A stretch of 64,000 nucleotides of DNA from Manihot esculenta. Taxonomy: Eukaryota > Streptophyta > Magnoliopsida > Malpighiales > Euphorbiaceae. The stretch's first letter is position 1. Each line of letters opens with the position of its first letter. This document shows positions 24,103-35,494 of this stretch, one piece after another. The translations under genes were made by a program, and so were the position numbers. Where the stretch lies: NCBI RefSeq assembly GCF_001659605.2, contig NC_035164.2:12668873-12732872 (forward strand), in the 5' to 3' direction. The notes below the pieces were generated by a model that worked only from the letters and a program-made list of their open reading frames with translations, was not told the origin of the DNA and did no database searches.

Positions 24103-27100
24103 AGTAAATCCATTGAAGCAAGTAAATCCAGCTTATGCGATATATTCCCAATCTTTTGCAAGATTTCAAAGGGTCCGATGTACCGTGGAGCTAGCTTACC
24201 TTTCTTCCCAAACCGAATCACCCCTTTCATCGGAGACACTTTGAGCAATACCAAATCTCCCTCCTGAAACTCTACTTGCCTTCTGCGGATATCTGCATAA
24301 CTCTTTTGCCTGCTCACAGCAGTCTTGATCCTTTCTCTGATTATGGGCACCACCCTGCTGGTGATCTCTACTAGCTCAGGCCCTGCCAAGGCCCTTTCTC
24401 CAACTTCTTCCCAGCAAACAGGCGATCTGCACTTCCTTCCATACAAAGCTTCATAGGGAGCCATCCCAATGCTAGCATGATAGCTGTTATTGTAGGCAAA
24501 CTCCACCAAAGGCAGATGCTGCCTCCAAGAACCGCGAAAATCTAGCACACACATTTTGAGCATATCTTCTATTGTTTGGATGGTCCTCTCTGATTGTCCG
24601 TCCGTCTGAGGATGGAAAGCAGTGCTAAAATCCAACCTGGTACCCATAGCACTCTGCAGACTCTGCCAAAACCTGGAGGTGAACTATGGTCCTCTATCAG
24701 ACACTATTAAAACAAGAACCCCATGCAACCTGACAACCTCATCAACATACACCTGCGCCAACTTGTCCATAGAATAGCCACTCCTGACAGGGATGAAGTG
24801 AGCAGATTTGGTCAGTCTGTCCACAATCACCCATATGGAGTCCAATCTGTTGGACGTTGCCGGTAACCCCACTACGAAGTCCATAGCTATATTCTCCCAT
24901 TTCCACTCTGGAATAGATAGTGGGTTAAGTATTCCAGCCGGCTTCTGATGTTCCAGCTTCACCCTCTAACATATCTCGCAGGCTGACACGAACTGTGCCA
25001 CTTCTCTCTTCATAGCTGGCCACCAATAAACTCTTTTTAAATCCTAATACATCTTGGTGGCTCCTGGGTGAACACTGTATCTGGCATTATGAGCTTCCCT
25101 TATAATGTCTCCTTTCAGACCCACGTCATCTGGTACACACAATCTATTCCCATAGCGGAGGACCCCCTTACTATCGAATCTGAACTCTTCGTTCTTGCCT
25201 GACTGAACAGTCCTAGCAATCTTCACTAACTCTGGGTCCTCGTGCTGTTTCTGAGCCACCTGCTCCAAAAACACAGGTGTCACTCTCATCTGGGCTATCA
25301 AAGCACCTGTACCAGACAACTCTAGCTGTAGACCTTCATCAACGAGCTTATAAAACTCCCTCACCACCGGCCTCCTCTCTGCTGTGATATGGGATAGACT
25401 GCCAAGTGATTTCCGGCTTAGGGCGTCTGCCACAACATTCGCCTTACCCGGATGGTATTGAATTTTGCAATCATAGTCACTAAGCAGTTCTACTCATCTT
25501 CTTTGTCTCAGATTCAACTCCCTCTGACTCAAGATGTATTGCAAGCTTTTATGATATGTGAAGATCTCACATTTTACCCCATAGAGGTAATGCCTCCACA
25601 TCTTGAGTGCAAAGATTACAGCTACCATTTCTAGGTCATGTGTAGGGTAATTCAACTCGTGCTTCTTCAACTGCCTAGAAGCATAAGCAATCACCCTTTC
25701 ATTTTGCATCAACACACAACCTAGTCCCACACGGGACACATCACAAAACACTATGAATTCTTCATTACTGGTAGGTAGAGCTAACACCGGTGCTGACGTC
25801 AACCTTTTCTTCAGCTCTTCGAAGCTCTCTTCACACTGGTCAGTCCACACAAACCTCTGATTCTTCTTAGTCAGTCTGGTCATAGGAGCTGCAATCTTAG
25901 AGAAGTCCTGAACGAACCTCCTGTAGTAACCTGCCAAACCCAAAAAGCTCTTGATCTCTGTCACTGTAGTGGGTCTAGGCCAGTTAGCCACAGCTTCTAC
26001 CTTCTTGGGGTCCACTTCTATTCCATTTTCTAATACGACATGCCCCAAGAAAGAAATGCTCCTCAACCAGAACTCACACTTGGAGAACTTGGCATACAAG
26101 CCATGTTCCCTCAAGGTCTGCAAGACTAACCTCAGATGATGGGCATGCTCCTCTGCATTCCTGGAATACACTAAGATATCATCTATGAAGACAATAACGA
26201 AGTGATCTAGATACTGACTAAAAACTCTGTTAATGAGGTCCATGAATGCTGCAGGGGCATTGGTTAACCCGAACGACATCACAAGGAACTCATAGTGCCC
26301 ATATCTGGTCCTGAATGCCGTCTTCGGCACATCTTCTTCTCTTATCCTCAGCTGATGGTACCCGGATCTTAGATCTATCTTGGAGAAACAACCTGCTCCT
26401 GCTAGCTGGTCAAACAGATCGTCGATCCTCGGCAACGGGTACTTGTTCTTGGTAGTGACTTTGTTCAACTGCCTGTAGTCGATACAAAGTCTAAGGGATC
26501 CATCCTTCTTTCTCACAAACAGCACTGGAGCACCCCAAGGTGAGGTACTCGGTCGGATGAAACCCTTGTCTACCAGCTCTTGCAACTGCTCTTTAAGCTC
26601 CTTCAATTCTGCTGGTGCCATCCTGTAGGGAGGGATAGAGATCGGTCTGGTTCCAAGCACCAGTTCAATTTCGAACTCTATCTCCCTAGCAGGTGGTAAA
26701 CCTAGCAGCTCGTCTGGGAAGACATCTAAAAACTCACTGACCACGGGCACTGAGGCGGGCTCTCTGACATGACTATCCAGCCCCCTCACATGAGATAGAA
26801 AACCCTGACAGCCCCTCCTGAGCAACCTACGAGCCTGTAGGGCTGATATCAAACCTCTAGGTGTACCCCTCCAGTCTCCTCTGAAGACAACCTCTGACCC
26901 ATCCTGACATCTGAACCTGACTACCTTGTCTCTGCAGTCCAAGGTAGCACCATGGGTAGATAGCCAATCCATCCCTAGAATGACGTCAAAATCTGTCAAA
27001 TCTAGAACCACAAGGTCGGCTGAAAGGCATCTCCCCTCAACAAAAACTGGACTACACTGGCAGACTGACTCTGCCACTGACGGGTCACACTTGGGTGCAC

Positions 27101-27317
27101 TGACCCATAGGGGGCACTCTAACCCATAGACCATCAAACCCAACCTCTCGACGGCCCTCGGAGCAATAAAAGAATGAGATGCACCAGGGTCCATTAAGGC
27201 ATAAACATCTGAACAACCAATGATGAGATTACCTGATACCATGGTGTTTGATGCATTTGCCTCCTGCTGTGTCATGGTGAAGATCCGTGCTGGAGCTGAT
27301 GGACCTTCACCTCTGAA
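24103..27317 (-). pseudogene. Tekay copy 2: integrase to protease and Gag end, decayed
   Basis: Minus-strand pol in sense order from 27317: end of Gag, protease (MDPGASHSF), RT with catalytic FIDDILVYS, RNase H ([10 protein letters not shown]), integrase zinc region, and DDE core ([13 protein letters not shown], then the [11 protein letters not shown] block). It is cut at 24103 before the chromodomain and 3' LTR, joining satellite. In-frame stops lie near 25493, 25042, 24963 and 24683; each fits a Gln or Trp codon changed by a C-to-T or G-to-A transition. The gag half is displaced to 41440-41759 and 51447-52642 by E2 and E3. Confidence 0.9.
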
Positions 27318-28255
27318 ACCCCCCCACACCTAGCTTTTTGCTTGTCCTCAAGCAACAAACAACTTAGTCAATCAAGCCCCTTTTTCTTTTGAGCCTAAGC
27401 ACCACTTAATCAGCCTCCCTAGACTCCTAAATTGAAGTATCACAGTATAGAGTACATGCACCAAGGTTGTTTCTTCTTTTCCTTGTTTCCCCTCTCCTAC
27501 CATGGTCAAGAAAAAGGTTTTTGATTTAATCATGCTTATTCTCTTTATATGAGCTCAATGCAACCTCTAAGAGTGACTTGCCCTTCTTTGAGCGTTTTAT
27601 TTTATTTTATTCAGCAGAACTTTTTATTCTTGCCTGAAAAAGTCACTAACCTTTTTACGCGAAGGTGCATATTGGTGATACCCACCCCCGGTTACTTAGT
27701 CAGTCACTTGTTCAAGTGGCTACTAGCTCTGTTCATAGCTTATTTGGCCATTGGAACAGGTTTTATGGTTTGTGCTTTGTGCTGGTTTTTCTTTTTCTTT
27801 TCTTTTCATAACAGTTTGGGCAAATCAGCTCTTAGGGGGCTACACCAACTTTTTATTTGCATGTATTTATATATTTATTTCCCTTGACCACAACAAGTTT
27901 AAGGATTCAATTCAAGAAAAGAACTCCCTAAGTGAAGGTATCAAACTGTGAATGATTCAATTTAGGCTTAAAGGGGTGGAAAATCAATGGGGTCATGAGA
28001 TAGGAAGCTCTTTTAACCTTGTTATCTATGCTGAGTAGAGCAAAAGCTAAGTCAAAATTCTGAGTGTGTGTGTGAAAAAATGTGTGAAAAAAGAAAAAAA
28101 TTTTGGTGTGTGTTTATGGGGCAAAAAGATGCAAAATGAAACAAAAAAGAAAGCAAAAAGATAATGTAATCAATGCAAAAATATAACCTAGCAGTAAATA
28201 CCCCCACACATATCCCAAACATTGTCCTCAATGTTTAAACATAAATATGAAAAAA
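27318..28255 (-). other. E2 3' noncoding region
   Basis: Equivalent to 46381-47440 of E4. It carries both AGGA-loop hairpins (minus strand; near 27340 and 28215) and the two G-rich tracts (at 27318 and about 28190), plus one copy of a unit with a GTCACTTG dyad (near 27703). I see no gene. Confidence 0.75.
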
Positions 28256-28504
28256 TTAATAAGGAGAAGGAAAGGGACTGCCTGGGATGTGGGTGATTAG
28301 GCCAAGTGATTTGGGCAAATCACTCGGCCAAATCACTGTCATGGCTAGTCTGTGGGCAGAAAATGTTGAACCAGCAGCTGCAACATGCTTTCCATGTGCT
28401 GCATCCTGTCTTGAGCCTCCACCGAATGGTCTTGAGGTGCCTTTTATGTCCTCCAAGGTCCACCCAATTGCTTTCTTGTGCTTCCTCAACACATCAAGGA
28501 GCTT
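28256..28504 (-). pseudogene. E2 fusion tail: pre-RT segment joined to C-terminal tail
   Basis: The frame LRKHKKAIGWTLEDIKGTSR is the Athila segment just before reverse transcriptase. It continues directly into a short tail ending LPKSLGLITH, so RT, RNase H and integrase are absent. A stop separates it from the Gag-remnant frame at 28505. It contains the 44-base inverted repeat 28293-28336. Confidence 0.7.
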
Positions 28505-30328
28505 TTACTCTTCTTCTTGGCTGAGCTGGTTAGAAATAATTACTGGAAGTGTATTTCCAGCTCCCAAGTAGGCATATTTGAGGTGGCTGGGCAAGGGCTT
28601 CAGATCTGGTGCAGTTGCTGTCTGGGACTCTGCTTGCTGTCTGCTTGCTGATTGGGGCAGATTTGGTGTTGATTTGGGCAAATTACTCTCTACCATGTCT
28701 GTCTGCTCCAGTGATTTAGGCAAGATGGGGTCTATTTGCTTAGGTGATTTGGGCAGATCATCTATTGATTTGGGCAGATCTCCTGTTAATTTGGGCAGAT
28801 CACCCTCTGTCATGTCTGTCTGCTCACTGATTTGGGCAAATTGTCTGGGTGATTTGGGAAAATTGAATTCTGCTTGCACTGATGATTTGGGCTGATCACC
28901 TTCTGTCATGTCTGTCTGCTCACTGATTTGGGCAGATTGTCTGGGTGATTTGGGCAGATCACTGCCCTGATCACTTTCTGGCAAATTTTTTTCCATGGCC
29001 TGTTTTTGCAATTTTTCAGCCCTACTGTCTTACAGCTCTTTTCCACTCCTCAATGTGATGGCACTAGCATTTTGCCATGGATTTATCTCAGTTTGGGAAG
29101 GTAGCTTTCCTTGTGATTCAAGCTTACTCAAGGATGAAGCCATTTGTCCCACTTGTTGCTTCTTTGCTGGCTGTTCAGGAGCTGTTTGAGTGGTGTATGT
29201 TTCTGGTTCAGCGAGTGCAACAACTTCTGGTTCAGTGGTGTCAATTTCTGAGGTTGCTGGTGTTTGGACAGCAACAAGGGATGTAATGGTGGCAGATTCA
29301 GCACTTGCTGATTTTTGGACAGCAGGTTCAGCAATTGCTGATGTAATTGTGGAATTTTCAGCAGGTGGACAACAACTGTTGTCTCTATTTGCAGTAGGTT
29401 GGACAGGCAGATTTCCAGCTTGAATTTCAGCTTCTTCACGTGCAACAGGGGGTTCTGCCATTGCTGGATTTTCTGCAGTAATCTGAAACTTAGTTTCTGG
29501 TGCAATTTCAGCAGTCGCAGGCGTGGCAGTGGGTGATTTTGCTGGTGCAGAAAATTCTTCAGTAGGTGCGGCAGCAAAATCTATAGGTGCAGAAAATTCT
29601 GCTGGTGCAGAAAATTCTGTAGTAACCTGGAATCGGGTATCTGGTTCAAATGTAGCAGTGGCTGGTGTGGCAGTAGATGGACTTGCTGGTGCAAAAAGTG
29701 TTACAGCAATAAATTCAATATTTTTGACAGTAGGAGCTGTCTCTTGGGAGGCAGAAGCTTCAACAAGCGTTGTTTGGGCAGTAGCTGGTTCAGCTTCAAG
29801 TGTAGTGGTGATTTGTGCAGTAGACTCAACAGCTCGGTCTATTTCTTGAGAACCTTCGTCATCGTCCCATAGATCTTGAAGCTCTTCCTCTCTTCTTAAT
29901 ATGTATGCATCCACTGAGTTGACCGCTTGATCCACTTGCTGTTGGAGAATTTTCCCATAAATTTCCAATTTCCTCACCATCTCTTCAAGTTCCATATTGG
30001 AGTTTTGAGGTGTTGATTGGGCTTGATAGTTTTGGTAGTAGTCAGCCCTTGCATAGCCATAATTCGGATTGTCCCCCCAACATGGATTGTATTGCAGATC
30101 TCTTTGGTAGTCATGGTAGTGGTCTGTCCTTGTATAGCCATAGCTCAGATTGTCTCCCCAACCTGTATTGTATGTGTCAAGGTAGGGATTATGTCTTGGC
30201 TGTCCATAGAATCCTTCAAATGCATGTGCTTGTTGAAGTTGTTGGGCTTGACCTATACCATAATTTCTCGCCATAGAGGTTAGTTCAGAAATTTGAGAAG
30301 AGAGAAAAGACATACTTACCGTAGCCAT
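28505..30328 (-). pseudogene. E2 Gag-remnant protein with one nonsense codon
   Basis: Frame from ATG 30328, interrupted by TAA at 29027-29029 (CAA in E4) and ending at 28505. It starts in what is normally the segment after capsid (SSQISELTSMARNYGIGQAQ), followed by Tyr/Asn/Gly/Asp-rich repeats, a long Ala/Thr/Pro/Glu-rich segment, the SAITLRSGKEL motif, then DLPKS repeats. Capsid, zinc knuckle, protease and pol are missing. It contains a segment of about 100 residues (EFSAPAEFSAP...) absent from E4 with the frame kept. It may be a particle-associating remnant; function unknown. Confidence 0.75.
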
Positions 30329-30402
30329 GCTTGTAAGGTCTTGGCAGTGCGTTCAATTTCTGGATCGTAAAGAAGAGCTTCTTTACGATCAGCCCTGGTC
30401 AT
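30316..30402 (-). CDS. Gag N-terminal mini-ORF of E2 (28 aa)
   Basis: ATG at 30402 begins the usual Athila Gag N-terminus (YDPEIERT motif), but the frame ends after 28 codons at TAA 30316 because capsid is deleted. It overlaps the start of the Gag-remnant frame at 30328 by 13 bases in another frame. E4 has the same arrangement at 44501-44587. Confidence 0.6.
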   Translation of the reverse strand: MTRADRKEALLYDPEIERTAKTLQAWLR

Positions 30403-30430
30403 AAAAAGAAAATACGTTAGTTAAATCAAA

Positions 30431-30448
30431 TCCCCGGCAATAGCGTCA
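30431..30448 (-). other. Degenerate primer-binding site of E2
   Basis: The minus strand reads TGACGCTATTGCCGGGGA, with three changes from the E4 site, so priming may be impaired. Confidence 0.75.
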
Positions 30449-30453
30449 ATTTT

Positions 30454-31556
30454 CGATAGCGGTTGTCGAAGCCGTCAAAAATAAACCTGTTATCAACCAA
30501 CAAAATAAATTTGCAGATAGTGGCAATAGGGTCGAACCACAGGGATTTGACACTACGAATTTTCCTATTAATGACTTGGACAAGTAAATAACAAGTAATT
30601 AAAAGAGGGGGGGTTTGATTTGATGAGTTAATATTAAATAGCAAGAGAAAGCAATAATTTAAAAAGATGAGAATTTCAATGGGAGAAGGATTCTAGTTGA
30701 AGCATGGATCTATTTCAGCTTGTTTAGAATTGATCATTGATCTTTTTGATACTCTTATCTATTTCAATAAGTTAGTTTAGGACGTGGAAGACGCTTCTCA
30801 CAATCCAAATTCCTCCTTAGTTTTAGTTTGATTAGGAAACGTTCGCTACTCAAACTCTAGTTAACAAGTTGCCAAGGAACGTCCTTGGGGCTTTTAGCAT
30901 CGAACAACTGTTAACTGCATTAGGACTTAGAGGAACCCAACTCTAACCTTGTTAACCGCGTGGTCAAGTTTAGATTATGCAACCGATTATATTTGTGTTT
31001 AAATAATCTAAGCAATTACGGACCTAAATTATTCAAACAATATATTACTCAAGCAATTTAAAAGCAACAGGCCTTAATTGATTCTAAAAGCAAAGTAATA
31101 ATTATAGAAAGATCAAGTTGCATAAATATTGAAGGTAAACAAGAGTTTAATAATAGAGATTTAAATCTCCCAATTCATCACAAATATGAAATTCATCAAC
31201 TTCAACTAGAAAAGAATGGATTTAGCCACTCATGGTGGACAAAATCACAAAAGGAAGAAGAAAGAAAAAGAAGAAGAAAAGCTGCTGTATTTTTCTGCAG
31301 AATTGCTAAAGATGAGATGCTTTTGCTGGTTTGGAGGCTGCCCTTTTATAGCTGAAGAATTCCATCCTTCTAGGGTTTTGAAATCCCTTTTTAATTTGGC
31401 TTGTGATTCCTCTTTTGATGTTGAATTTAATTGCAACTGGAATTCCTTAGGTGAGAAACTCTTTCGTGGCTCTTGGAATTGTGTTGGTAGTGATTTAGTT
31501 GGATTTGGACTTCTGAAAATTCGAAATTTGATTCCCTGCTGTTTTTCCGCCTCTGC
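30454..31556 (-). repeat. E2 5' LTR, inner part
   Basis: LTR end region up to the E5 insertion, including the CCAAGGA/TCCTTGG hairpin (30872-30888), the Met-Ser-Gly-stop mini-ORF (31222-31233) and a TATA box (31342-31351). The LTR continues at 41138-41439 beyond E5. Total about 1405 bp. Confidence 0.88.
31342..31351 (-). promoter_or_regulatory. TATA box of E2 LTR
   Basis: The minus strand reads CTATAAAAGG in the shared context CAGCTATAAAAGG. Confidence 0.65.
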
Positions 31557-33725
31557 TGTAATACCCGGCTAGAGTCCGGCACCGGAATTCCTGTTGTTTG
31601 ATGGAATCCAGGGTGTCGGAATTCTAAAAAGGGTAGGATTTATGTTTTTACTAGGTGTTATGATGTGTTTAAATGTTTTAAAGTTAAGGGAAGTGAGTTT
31701 TGAGTTGAAATGACCTAAGGCAGTTGAGCCAAGTTCGGCCGCCGAAAGTAAGTTCGGCCGCCGAAAGTGTTTGGCTTCCGAAGGGAAGTTCGGCCCCCGA
31801 ATGTTGCTTGGTCTTGCATGTCATTGGGCAGCCGACGATGAGTTGGCCAGCCAAGCTGAGTCATGGCTTTTGACAGATGTTGGCCTCAGATTCTTGCCAT
31901 GAATTAGCCACGTCTTCTATGACTCATCTGCAAGTGTTTTGAGCAGCTCATGCAGGAGTTTGCTCATTCACCAAGTTTTGAAGGGTTTGAAGCAAAAAGT
32001 GAGTTTGAGAGAGTTTGAGAGTGTGAGAAGAGGTGATCCGTTTTCCCTTGTTCAGAGTGTTTAGCTTCTTGCTACAGGAGGTAAGTGATGCACTTGAACA
32101 TGTGTATATGTTTCTGAGTTTATGGGGATAAAGGAAGGAGATGCATACCAGGTTGCTTTAAAGAATTATGCATGGCTACATGTTTATATGTATGTTTGTT
32201 TTGTTGTTTGGGGTTATTAGCTAGTCTTGGACCCCTGTGATCATATACATGAGTATATGTATGTTGAGGAGGTGAAGTTTGCATGGGTTGAGAAGTTGAA
32301 GGAAAGAAGGAGATGGTTTGGCGTTGAAACTGAGTTCTGGATAAACTCAGGTTCGGCAGCCGAAAGTTCATTCGGCCGCCGAACCTCTTGCATGGTAGCT
32401 TAGGCTGCCACAGCTTGCCCCCGAGTGTTTTGCATGTTCGGCTCTGTTTGGGGGATTCGGCCGCCGAAGGTGCCGCCGAAGGTGCTTGAGTTTCGTCTCT
32501 GGATAGGACATTCGGCCGCCGAACCTGCCGCCGAAAGTGTTCTGTCCAGCTTTTCTTTGCTTGCTTTGCATGACTATTAGAGTGAGTGTAAGGGAGTTCT
32601 TGGGGAGTTTAATAGAGTTATTCTTAAGTAAGTTTGGTCCCTCATTTGGTCCCTCATTTGAGTCTTTCTGTGCTTACACAGACCAGAGGAACCAGAGAGA
32701 GCAGCAGTGAGTACTGCTCCAGAGGTTCAGAGCCTGCAGAGTCAGTCAGTCCAGATAGCCAGAGGTGAGTGGAACTACACTTAATGCTTTTGAATTGACC
32801 AAATGACATGTTTTTAGCATCTCTCATGCATCATGATGATATCATAGGGTGATTGCATTAGTATCCACGAATATGTTGCATTGCATTGTTATTTGATGGT
32901 GTGAGTAAATGCTGAATGATCCAATAGTCACAGACAGGAAGTCCAGGAGCCTTTGACTACGCCCTGGCACGTATAGCAAAGACCAGGAGCCTTTGACTAC
33001 GCCCTGGCAGGTATATAGCAAAGTCCAGGAGCCTTTGACTACGCCCTGGCAATGGTAAGTTCACAGGTGTTATATACACATATACATATATGACAGGAAG
33101 ACCAGGTGCTCGATTCTACGCCCTGGCACAGAGTTACTGGGACTATGTGGTGACAGGTTTACTCTTGATGTGGCTTGTCTGTGATATGGTGCATTCCATG
33201 AGATCATATGTTACTGAGATGTTTTACTGCTCTACTCACTGGGCTATAGAGCTCATCCCACTCCCTTAACCCCAGTTTTGCAGGTTCAGGGTACAGTGTA
33301 CAGGGACAGTCCAGCAGAGTACAGGAAAAGAAAAGAGATCTGTAATAGCTTAGAGTGGACATGTAATATTAAAGAGATGTAATAGTTGTTGCTTGACCTA
33401 GTGATGTATGTGTTGTACATGATCTGTATATGTATATATGTTTTCTTGTATGTGAAAACCAGGCTTAACAGGTATGAGTTAACCCATCTAGAGCAAGCTC
33501 TAGTCAGGGATACAGAGTACAGAGTACATGAGTACAGAGTACAGAGATAGTGCATGCACAGGTTAAGCCTTGGTTAAGAAAAGAGTTTTATTTTCACATA
33601 AAATGTATGATCATGTATGAGGTTTACAGGTACACAGAGAGTATAGCAGGCTTGCTACGGGTTCTGGCGGCTTTAAGCCGACCTGAATCCTAGCGCCGGT
33701 GACGGTCCATTTTGGGGTCGTTACA
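31557..33725 (+). repeat. 5' LTR of E5
   Basis: Starts TGTAATACCCGGCTAGAGTC and ends GGGGTCGTTACA. It has several TTCGGC-C-GCCGAA dyads (31734-31746, 31753-31765, about 32353-32535). I see no clear TATA box. Confidence 0.95.
32941..33055 (+). repeat. Short tandem repeat in E5 LTR (3 units of about 41 bp)
   Basis: The unit CCAGGAGCCTTTGACTACGC followed by CCTGGCA repeats at 32943, 32983 and 33026; a diverged fourth lies at about 33108-33129. Each unit is bounded by CCAGG/CCTGG. The same array lies at about 40350-40462 in the 3' LTR. Confidence 0.85.
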
Positions 33726-33728
33726 GAT

Positions 33729-33740
33729 TGGTATCAGAGC
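33729..33740 (+). other. Primer-binding site of E5 (initiator tRNA-Met)
   Basis: TGGTATCAGAGC, three bases after the LTR. Confidence 0.92.
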
Positions 33741-33943
33741 CCTAGGTTCACATGATCGGACCTATAGAGACAGTGTTGGGCTCAGACAGGTTAGAAGTGG
33801 TCAAGCACAATAGGAAAAAAATCATGTCCACTAGGATAGGGTCTTGAGTCCTATCTGCTATGATATGCCATGAGTATTGTGTATGATATGTGATGTTTAT
33901 GTGCTAAGTGATATGTTATATGTTGTGTTTCCAGAAAGGAAAG

Positions 33944-35494
33944 ATGCGAGGAACTCGTCGATCAGCTCGATTGACTGGAGTCCCACCAGAGAGTGAGAGA
34001 CCAGCTGCTCGTCCTCCTGCATTGCCAAGGGCAAGGTCGCAGAGATCTAGCAGGGAAGGCATGTCAATAGACCCTAGAAGGTCTGTGGACGAGAGCAGAA
34101 GAGGAACAGTTAGGGGAGGAAGATCAGAGGAAAGGAGGGAAGCTATGGAGATTGATCAGTCTAGAGATGATAGCATGGGTATAGGCAGTTTTGAGGAAGG
34201 TGTGGGAGAGTCGCAGGGAGGTGCTCAGGCCTCAGGTTTTGGCTATCCATCCTTGTTTCAGGAGCCAGAGTATCCGATGGAGGGGATGTCGGAGTACTCT
34301 CGATTTGACCCATATCCTACATACATGCCATATATGCCATATCCTCATTATTACCCATCATATCCACCATATCCTATGTATCCCTCTTCCCCTATACATC
34401 CAAGTGCAGCACACCTTGAGCCAAATGAACCAAATGAACCAGTATTACCACCAGAACTAGTAGCCCCTGTTGTTGACAGACATGAACCTAGCTCATCTGG
34501 AGGTAAAGTCCAAATGACAGAGTACTTGAAATTGGATGCTCCTAAATACAACACAGGAGATGATCCATTTGATTACCTCAGAGCAGTTAGGATGATCACC
34601 AGTGAATTGGGAGCAGATGATAGGAGAGCCATTGAGATGGCAGGTTTCACAATAAAATGCAAGAAAGCCAGAGAATGGTTTAAGACTTATGTGGAGCCTA
34701 GAATGGACAGCATGTCATGGGGAGAGTTCGCCAATGAGTTTGCAGGGTGGGCTTTTCCTGACAGTTCGAGGGAGATGAAAGTAATAGAATTTGAACAGTT
34801 GCGACAGACAGATGAGATGAGTGTTGATGAATTCACAGATAAGTTCCTGGATCTGCTTCAGTACGTGGGTCAAGCCTATGATACTGATCAGAAGAAAGCA
34901 AGGAGATATACTATGAGACTGCATCCCAGGTATGCTTCCTTGATTCTTCCAGCAGAAAAGGAGAGTTTCCATACGATAGTAGACGCAGCCAGGAAAATGG
35001 AAGCTAGTGCCAATATTCAGAAACAGTCAAAGGCACAGGCTTCGGGTTCTAAAGCCCCCACACCAAGCAGTAAAAGATGGGACAGAGCAAAAGGAACAAA
35101 GAGTAAGTTCTGGAGTAAAGTCAAGTCAGGTCTGGGAATAGGTAGTGGCTCAAGCTCTGGCACAGCTCCAGTCTGCAGACGATGCGGAAAACCACATGGA
35201 GGAGTTTGTCGGTTGGGATCTACAGCTTGTTTTCGCTGTGGACAAGAAGGGCATATTGCTCGGGATTGTCCGCAGATGACTTTTGCACCATCCCAGCAGA
35301 TGAGTTCAGGCAGTGTGGTACAGCCAGTTGTACGGCCAGTAGCTCCAGTCATGCCTCAGAGTAGTGGCAGAGGTAGAGGGAGAGGGGTAGCCTCTACTTC
35401 AGCAGCAGGTTCCCGAGGTGGAAATCCGGTAGCCCCAGCACGGATTTTCACAGTGACACAGGAGGAGGCTAACACGTCGAACACAGTGGTGTGA
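33944..35494 (+). CDS. E5 Gag
   Basis: 516 codons from ATG 33944 (MRGTRRSARLTG, matching the Tekay copies; the upstream ATG at 33908 is less likely) to TGA 35492. A proline/tyrosine-rich segment (about residues 110-160) precedes capsid (about 199-350, NTGDDPFDYLRAV onward) and a CCHC knuckle (CFRCGQEGHIARDC, about 428-441) with a partial CRRCGKPH motif before it. Gag assembles the cytoplasmic particle and packages RNA. The TGA replaces the serine codon found at this place in Tekay copy 2, and the same frame continues into protease, so this was one gag-pol frame until one substitution. Confidence 0.92.
   Translation: MRGTRRSARLTGVPPESERPAARPPALPRARSQRSSREGMSIDPRRSVDESRRGTVRGGRSEERREAMEIDQSRDDSMGIGSFEEGVGESQGGAQASGFGYPSLFQEPEYPMEGMSEYSRFDPYPTYMPYMPYPHYYPSYPPYPMYPSSPIHPSAAHLEPNEPNEPVLPPELVAPVVDRHEPSSSGGKVQMTEYLKLDAPKYNTGDDPFDYLRAVRMITSELGADDRRAIEMAGFTIKCKKAREWFKTYVEPRMDSMSWGEFANEFAGWAFPDSSREMKVIEFEQLRQTDEMSVDEFTDKFLDLLQYVGQAYDTDQKKARRYTMRLHPRYASLILPAEKESFHTIVDAARKMEASANIQKQSKAQASGSKAPTPSSKRWDRAKGTKSKFWSKVKSGLGIGSGSSSGTAPVCRRCGKPHGGVCRLGSTACFRCGQEGHIARDCPQMTFAPSQQMSSGSVVQPVVRPVAPVMPQSSGRGRGRGVASTSAAGSRGGNPVAPARIFTVTQEEANTSNTVV

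Noticed and set aside
28287..28895. Plus-strand frames of 72-105 codons over E2
   Set aside because: Antisense of the DLPKS repeat region; the repeat pattern is fully explained by the sense frame.
30430..30460. E2 as an autonomous, currently active element
   Set aside because: Degenerate primer site, no 3' LTR, a nonsense codon and no pol.
32120..32571. Minus-strand frames repeated at 39527-39978
   Set aside because: They are repeated only because they lie in the two LTRs of E5.
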